Positions 58,792-64,000 of a stretch of DNA of 64,000 nucleotides are shown here, one piece after another (the stretch's first letter is position 1; every line of letters begins with the position of its first letter). Source of the stretch: Pyropia yezoensis. Taxonomy: Eukaryota; Rhodophyta; Bangiophyceae; Bangiales; Bangiaceae. The stretch lies in NCBI GenBank assembly GCA_009829735.1, contig CM020620.1:5634299-5698298 (forward strand), in the 5' to 3' direction. A program made the translations under genes and the position numbers. A model generated the notes under the pieces. That model was not told where the DNA came from. It ran no database searches and saw only the letters and a program-made list of their open reading frames with translations.

Positions 58792-60646
58792 GTGTGGCGA
58801 CGGCCACCACCGGTCGAGACCCACCCTCGCGGCGTGAACGTACTTCGTTCGTAGCCGACTTCTTACTCGCATTCCTAACAAGTTGTTGGATGCGTTTACT
58901 CAACTTGAGGCAATCATATGCCCAGTGTCCATCGGAGTTGCAGTTCACACACCGATTGTCAGTTCCCGGAGAGGTCTTCCCGACTGGGGAAGACGAAGAG
59001 ATACCCTGGGAAGTTCCCACGGCAGCTACCACCCTCTCCTTGCGGAATCGGCGTGCCTCTCTCAACTCTCTGGCCTGGCGCGCCTCCTTGCGTTCCTTGG
59101 CCAACTCGGCTTGACGCTCCTGGCGTTGTTCCTCCAGCAACTTTCGGTAGGCCTCGCACCTGCGGTGGGCGAACCTAGCCAACTCGGCCAGGGTCGCCCG
59201 GGCAGTGTTATGCTCCCGGGTCTCCATGCGGACTGACGCATGGAGTCCTTCCACAAACCGACTCTTCACCACAGCTTGTGGATGAAGAAACCCACAAAGA
59301 TTGTTGAGCTTACGGACTCGCTCCGCAAAGGACAACTCGCCCTCCGCCTCTTCCTGATGGGCTTGCGTGAACTCCTCGACTTGAAAAGCCAACGCCGCTT
59401 CATCAACCATGGCCCTCAACAACCAGTTGACGAGCTCCAAATAGGACGTCACCTCCCCAGCGCCTCCACTTGAGGAGCTGGGCATGACGGGCATAAGTTC
59501 TGTCCGCAGGTCTCCCTTCGTAAACTCCTGCAGCATGTAAAAAGCCATGCCCTCACGTATGGCATTGTCGTCACAGGCTTTGGTGAAACGACGTAGGAAC
59601 TCAAAGACACGGAGGGGGGGAGTTCCGTCCCACTCCGCTTTGTGCCCAAAAGAATGAAGTGCATTCTTCTTGGCACGGCCCATGGCTCGGGCCTGGTCAG
59701 GACCATACGCCATCGACTTGTTGTGGAGGGCGTAGGTCTCACAATCAAATATCCTCTGGTAGACCGGGTTGGCTACCTGGATCTTGGGCGGCACCTCACG
59801 TTGAGGGAACAGCCGCTGTGGCACTGGGGTAAGTTGACCCTCAGTGCCCATAGTCTGGCGCGGCGCGCTTGGTGTGCCCGTCGGCACTTCCGGGGGAAAC
59901 TCCCACATGAAGGGCGTACGCCCCACCGAGTATGGTGTGGCTCCCTCGTTGGGAGTCACAGGTGTCGCCCCCAGTTCGGGGCGACCCGAGATAGGCTTGA
60001 GGAGGGATTCCCCCTGCGCCTGCGGGCTCGAAAGCCCCGATCCGGTCTGGACATTAAGGCCATTTGGCAAACTCGCCACAATCTGATTCAGAATAGTATT
60101 CGTCATCGTGACCACCAGGTCCGGCAAAGTCTGCCGCAACACATTCGTCGCCTCCCGACGGACAGTTTCCGCGAGGAGTGGATTGACGACTCCAGTTGAG
60201 TCTCGGTCCGCCTCCGGGAGTCCACCTGAGGGGTAACCACGTTCCTCAGGGGTCTCAACCGGGGGCATGGGCGCGAGCTCATCGCCGACCAACGGAGGTC
60301 CGCCGTCCTCCGAAAGCCTAGTTGGCGACGGCTCCAAGCCAAAGTTGGATCCAACCCGAGTGGAACCCGCGGGGACAGTCCTCACCCCTTGGGACGTTCC
60401 CGTTGAGTATACCACGCGGTGGCCAGACTTCGGCCCACCCACATCAGAAGTGTCACCCGAGTGAACTCCCGGCTGAGTCGGGGTGGCCAGTTGCCCGCCC
60501 GCACTTCCAGTCCTGCTGGTCGGAGGGACCTCTAGTCCCTCTGCGACCCCAGGTAGACTCACCTGTGTCTCACCAGTATTCAAAGGCACTGAAGTACGTG
60601 CGTCACCCGTGTACTCCCCGGACGACGGGGGGTCCGAGCTAGCCAT
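58792..60646 (-). pseudogene. gag: RetA3 gag, cut at its 3' end by RetC1
   Basis: ATG 60646 (MASSDPPSSG). About 618 codons open, nearly identical to RetA1 gag but without its frameshift, so it shows the intact order: Pro/Thr-rich N-terminus, capsid-like region, a long Glu/Arg/Gln coiled-coil-like stretch (EEQRQERQAELAKERKEARQ) and the zinc knuckle CVNCNSDGHWAYDC. Truncated at 58792 by the RetC1 LTR, about 40 codons before the expected end, so the frameshift site is lost. Pol of this copy is absent. Confidence 0.9.
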
Positions 60647-60745
60647 GATGGCTGACGATCCGTATGACACGGTCCAAGTCCACCGTTCCTCTGAGACAGA
60701 GGGCCCCCTACACCCGGGTGCACCCGGAGGTAAAGTTTACCTCTG

Positions 60746-60763
60746 TCCCCTGCTGCTCCACCA
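60746..60763 (-). promoter_or_regulatory. Primer-binding site of RetA3
   Basis: Identical 18 bases and two-base gap to the LTR as in RetA1. Confidence 0.82.
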
Positions 60764-60765
60764 AA

Positions 60766-61235
60766 TGTGGCAAAAACCACTTGCACACACGGCACCCAAG
60801 TTGGGGCGGTGTACAAAGGCTGCCTCCCGTGTCGCGGGGAACCGGAAGAAGTGCAAGTCGCACACACTCTGTCCCTGTTGTGGGGCAAACCCCCCCCGGA
60901 CAAACAAGAGGATGGTGTGTGGTCCAACAGTTTCTTGGTCGGGACGCGGACGCAGGGCAAAGCCCCGCTGTCCCTCTTCTTATCCCCCCAGGGTCCCCTC
61001 AGAATCTCGCCACTCAGAATCTTCCACCCCAGCACCTGCCCACCGGGCCACACGAAAATTCAAGACGATAAATGCAGAAAACCCTCAAATCCAAGTTGGA
61101 TTTACTACTAAGCTAACTATCCCAAACTTAGGGAATACGGACCCAAATGCAGGGGGAGGAACTGATCAGGCCTGTGGCCTGCCGCCCCTTGCATGGCACG
61201 TGTTGCCCCCGTACCTGGGAATCAATACTGCCACA
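60766..61235 (-). repeat. 5' LTR of RetA3
   Basis: 470 bp, TGTGGCA...TGCCACA. RetA3 is inserted into the integrase region of RetE; its right target copy would be CTCAC (61236-61240), but the left one is lost. Confidence 0.92.
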
Positions 61236-64000
61236 CTCACCTTCGCCCAAGTCCTCCTTCTCCTTAAGGGGACGGAGCTTCGGGAGGCGCTCGACCTCCA
61301 CTGTTTGGAGCCACCTTGGGCTCACATAGATGATGGGAGCCTGCGCAGTGCTAGAAGGCACTTGAGTGTTATAGGCCGTTGTGAGGAGTGAGACATGACG
61401 GTCCCACTCCTTTGGGTGCTCCGCGATGTAAACCCGGAGCTGCCTCATAATAGTCCGATTATATCGCTCCACCTGACCACTTGTTTGGGGGTGGTAAGGC
61501 GTCGTATACTTCGCCTCAATCCCTAGGAGTCCTAAGACCCTCTGGAAAAAGACGGAAGCAAACTGCGGACTGTATGCGGTCAGCGTTGAGTCGGGTATGC
61601 CATAAGACGCTACCTAGACGTCAATAAAGGCCGAAGCCACTGCCACCGCGGTAATCTGCTTCATGCGGACCGCCCGGGTGAGCGTACTAAAACGGTCCAC
61701 CATAACAAGTATATACCTGTTACCGTTTTCAGAAGCGGGTAAGGGTCCGAGGATATTCATCGGCAGGCTGGCGCAGGGCTCGTTGGCTTGGAATAGCTTG
61801 AGCGTAGACGTATTCCTGCGCTCATCCAGCCTATTCCGAGCACACCATGTGCACTGGGAGACGTGTTTGTACACGTCTACAACCATGGTGGGCCAGTAGA
61901 CCCCATGCCTCAGCCTGGCGTACATCCGGCGAGCCCCAGGATGGGCCGCCAATGGTAACTCATGGTGGTACGTCATAAGACGTTCCGGTAGAGATGTGGG
62001 GATCACCATCTGAGCGGTGTCCAGAAAGAAGGACCTCCGGCATAGTATTCCTGCTTCGTTCTCGAAGAAGAAAGCCTTCCTGGCCCATTTTGGGTCAGGG
62101 GGAGGTACCGACTCCCATTCCTTCCGCCGTTTCAGGCAAAAGGTGTCCTCAACCTGGGCTTTTATAAGCTCCTCAACCGTAATTGGCCCCAAAGGGCGAT
62201 GCGTCTCGCTCCGCCCGGCTAAAGCCTGCGCAGACCGGGTCACCGTGGCGAGGACCGGAAGGTCCTCATCTATAGGAGCCTTGTCAGGCTCATCCGTGGG
62301 CAGGCGTGACGAGGCGTCGGCCACCTTATGGTCGGCCCCCGGTTTATACCGGAGTTTGTAGGTAAACTCACACAGCCGAAGCCGCCAACGGTTAATCTGT
62401 ATGTTTGGGCTTTTTGTAGCCAGCACTGACAAAAGGGCACGGTGATCACATCTTATTACAAGTTCCCCCCCTTCAACGTAGGATCGTATGTGTGTCACGG
62501 TACATACGACACCAAGCGCTTCAATATCGGTGACATGATAATTTCTCTCGGCCGGGTTCAACGGCCGGGAGTAATACCCTACAGGGAGGTATTTCCGTCG
62601 GGCTGCTGTTGTAATAAACAACAGCCGAGCTTCTCATAACTCGCGTCCACGTCCACTATATAGAGGACGCCCATCCGGAATATTGCTAGCACGGGGGGTG
62701 ATAGAAGCAGCCCCCGTTGCGTCTCGAAAGCGTTCCTTTCCACCTCTTTTGTGGGAGATAGCTTCGTAGGAAGCTTGGTACTCGTCAGCGCGGTTAGCGG
62801 CTTTGCTACTTCGGCGAAGTCCCGTACGAAGCGCCGATAGACGCCGCACATCCCCAGAAAGTTTTACATCTGGGTTTGTGTACGAGGGTATTGCAGCCCT
62901 CGTAGCGCTCTCGTATTTTTCTCATTAACGAGAACGCGGCCAGGTCTTATGACATGGCCGAGGTAGTCGACCTTCCCTTGAAAGAGGTGGCACTTTTTGG
63001 CCTTGAGGGAAACCCCATGGGCCTTGAGGAGGGAGAGCACCTTCCCAAGGTGCTCCAAAAGATCCTCCGCCGACTTGGGAAGGACAATAGATTCATCCAA
63101 GTTGACCAGGCATATCTGGCACTTCACTTTTGCCAGGATCATGTCCATGGCACGCTGAAAGGTGGCCGGCGCGTTGCACAACCGAAAAGGGAGGCGCTTC
63201 CACTGCCAAGTGCCAGAGTGGCACGTAAAGGCCGTTAACGGCCGGTCCTCCTTGGCTACCGGTATTTGCCAGTAGCCAGCATTACAATCCAACGTCGAAA
63301 ACACGTTGGCGTTCCCGAGTGAATCTAAGCACTCGTCCATACGCGGGATAGGACATGCATCCTTCACCGTCATCTCATTGAGACGACGGTAATCGATGCA
63401 AAATCGTTTACCGCCCCCAGGCTTGGGGACGATTACCACGGGGCTAGCCTATTCCCCGTGGAAGGGTTCTATGACCCCGAGCGAGTCCAGTAATCGGACT
63501 TGCTCCTCTTCCACTAGAGGGGTCCTAGGACCAGACTTATTGGAAGTTGTCCGACGGGGACCGCTCCTGGCCTAAGCCGGATACGGTTTACCGTCTCTTT
63601 TATAGTCCCGAGGGTGCCATCCCGCAGAGAATTATATCTCTCTAAAAGCGCCGTGAGCTTCGCTCGTAGGCCCTCTGGCACCGTCCCCAGGTCTATGCCT
63701 GTGGCGAGAGAGGATTCTTTTGGAGCCGGTTTCGGCTCCGGATCCTTCAACTCCTCGGTGGAAGCCTCTTGGCTGACGCCATCAAACACAGTAATGTGTC
63801 CTATGGCCATGCCGGCACGTAAACGTACCGGCCGCTTGGTCGGATTCATAATCTGTACCGTAGCAGGCTGGCCAGGCTTAAGCGTGGCGGGCCCCTCGGC
63901 CAGTTGCGCTCCATGAATGAAGTGCAATGTGCTCTTGCCACGGATGTAGCCGTGGCCTTCAAAGTTGCCACGCACTTGAACGTGTGCAATCGTACCCGGA
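61236..64000 (-). pseudogene. RetE: decayed Ty3/gypsy pol, runs off the window
   Basis: Minus strand, from the right edge: protease-RT linker (63514-64000; LGTIKETVNRIRLRPGAVPV), RT (62864-63439; FCIDYRRLNEM, then NLDESIV where YLDD is expected), end of RT (62579-62851), RNase H and integrase (61614-62621; zinc module, MNILGPLP), integrase core to 61236. Frame changes at about 63450-63510 and about 62600, a stop near 62860, and a TAG at 61614 where Trp is expected. The second catalytic Asp region reads LTAYSPQF, not LTDNGPQF. Catalytically dead and the oldest-looking copy here. It is interrupted at 61235 by RetA3. Closest in sequence to families A-C; its gag and any antisense ORF are outside. 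Confidence 0.88.

Overview
The window is nuclear-type eukaryotic DNA: very GC-rich, with a few apparently intronless host genes and about 50 kb of nested Ty3/gypsy LTR retrotransposons. GC-rich compact genes, a plastid-transit-like leader and secreted cysteine-rich proteins would fit a red macroalga of the Porphyra/Pyropia type. This is inference; no ribosomal or organellar marker is present to confirm it.

Layout. 1-12912 is host DNA: a secreted Cys-rich protein (1003-1581, -), an extended SDR/NAD(P)-epimerase-like enzyme (3657-5327, +), a second secreted Cys-rich protein (5612-7009, -), about 3 kb with only an inverted repeat, and a partial PP2C-like phosphatase gene (11450-12359, -). 12913-29754 is one Ty3/gypsy element (RetA2) inserted in host DNA with target duplication GTCGG. 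It is itself split by a second copy, RetA1 (16017-25367, target duplication AGCGC). Beyond it is a host gene for a protein with two U1-type zinc fingers (30319-31161, +). 31505-35891 is a decayed chromodomain element of another lineage (RetD). 35892-37685 has no recognised gene. 37686-58791 is a nest of two further families: RetC2 (3' part only), RetB inserted in the RetC2 LTR (37832-46176, target duplication GGTTT), and RetC1 (47970-58791). 58792-61235 is the 5' part of a third family-A copy (RetA3). 61236-64000 is a heavily mutated element (RetE).

How the genes work together. Families A, B and C share one plan: 5' LTR, an identical 18-nt primer-binding site, gag with a CCHC-type knuckle, then pol (protease, RT, RNase H, integrase, chromodomain-like tail) in the -1 frame, and between pol and the 3' LTR an extra ORF on the OPPOSITE strand. 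The proteins of these antisense ORFs look distantly related between the families. In all three, Gag ends Gly-Asn-Glu-stop because a heptamer (GGGAAAC in A and B, AGGAAAC in C) lies just before the stop codon. In family A it is followed, after 6 nt, by a strong stem-loop, the classic arrangement for -1 ribosomal frameshifting. RetD has a different candidate heptamer (CCCAAAA). The antisense ORF and the shared frameshift module are the most notable signals here.

Most copies carry inactivating changes. RetB is the youngest-looking (LTRs differ at about 4 of 571 positions) but has two nonsense codons in integrase.
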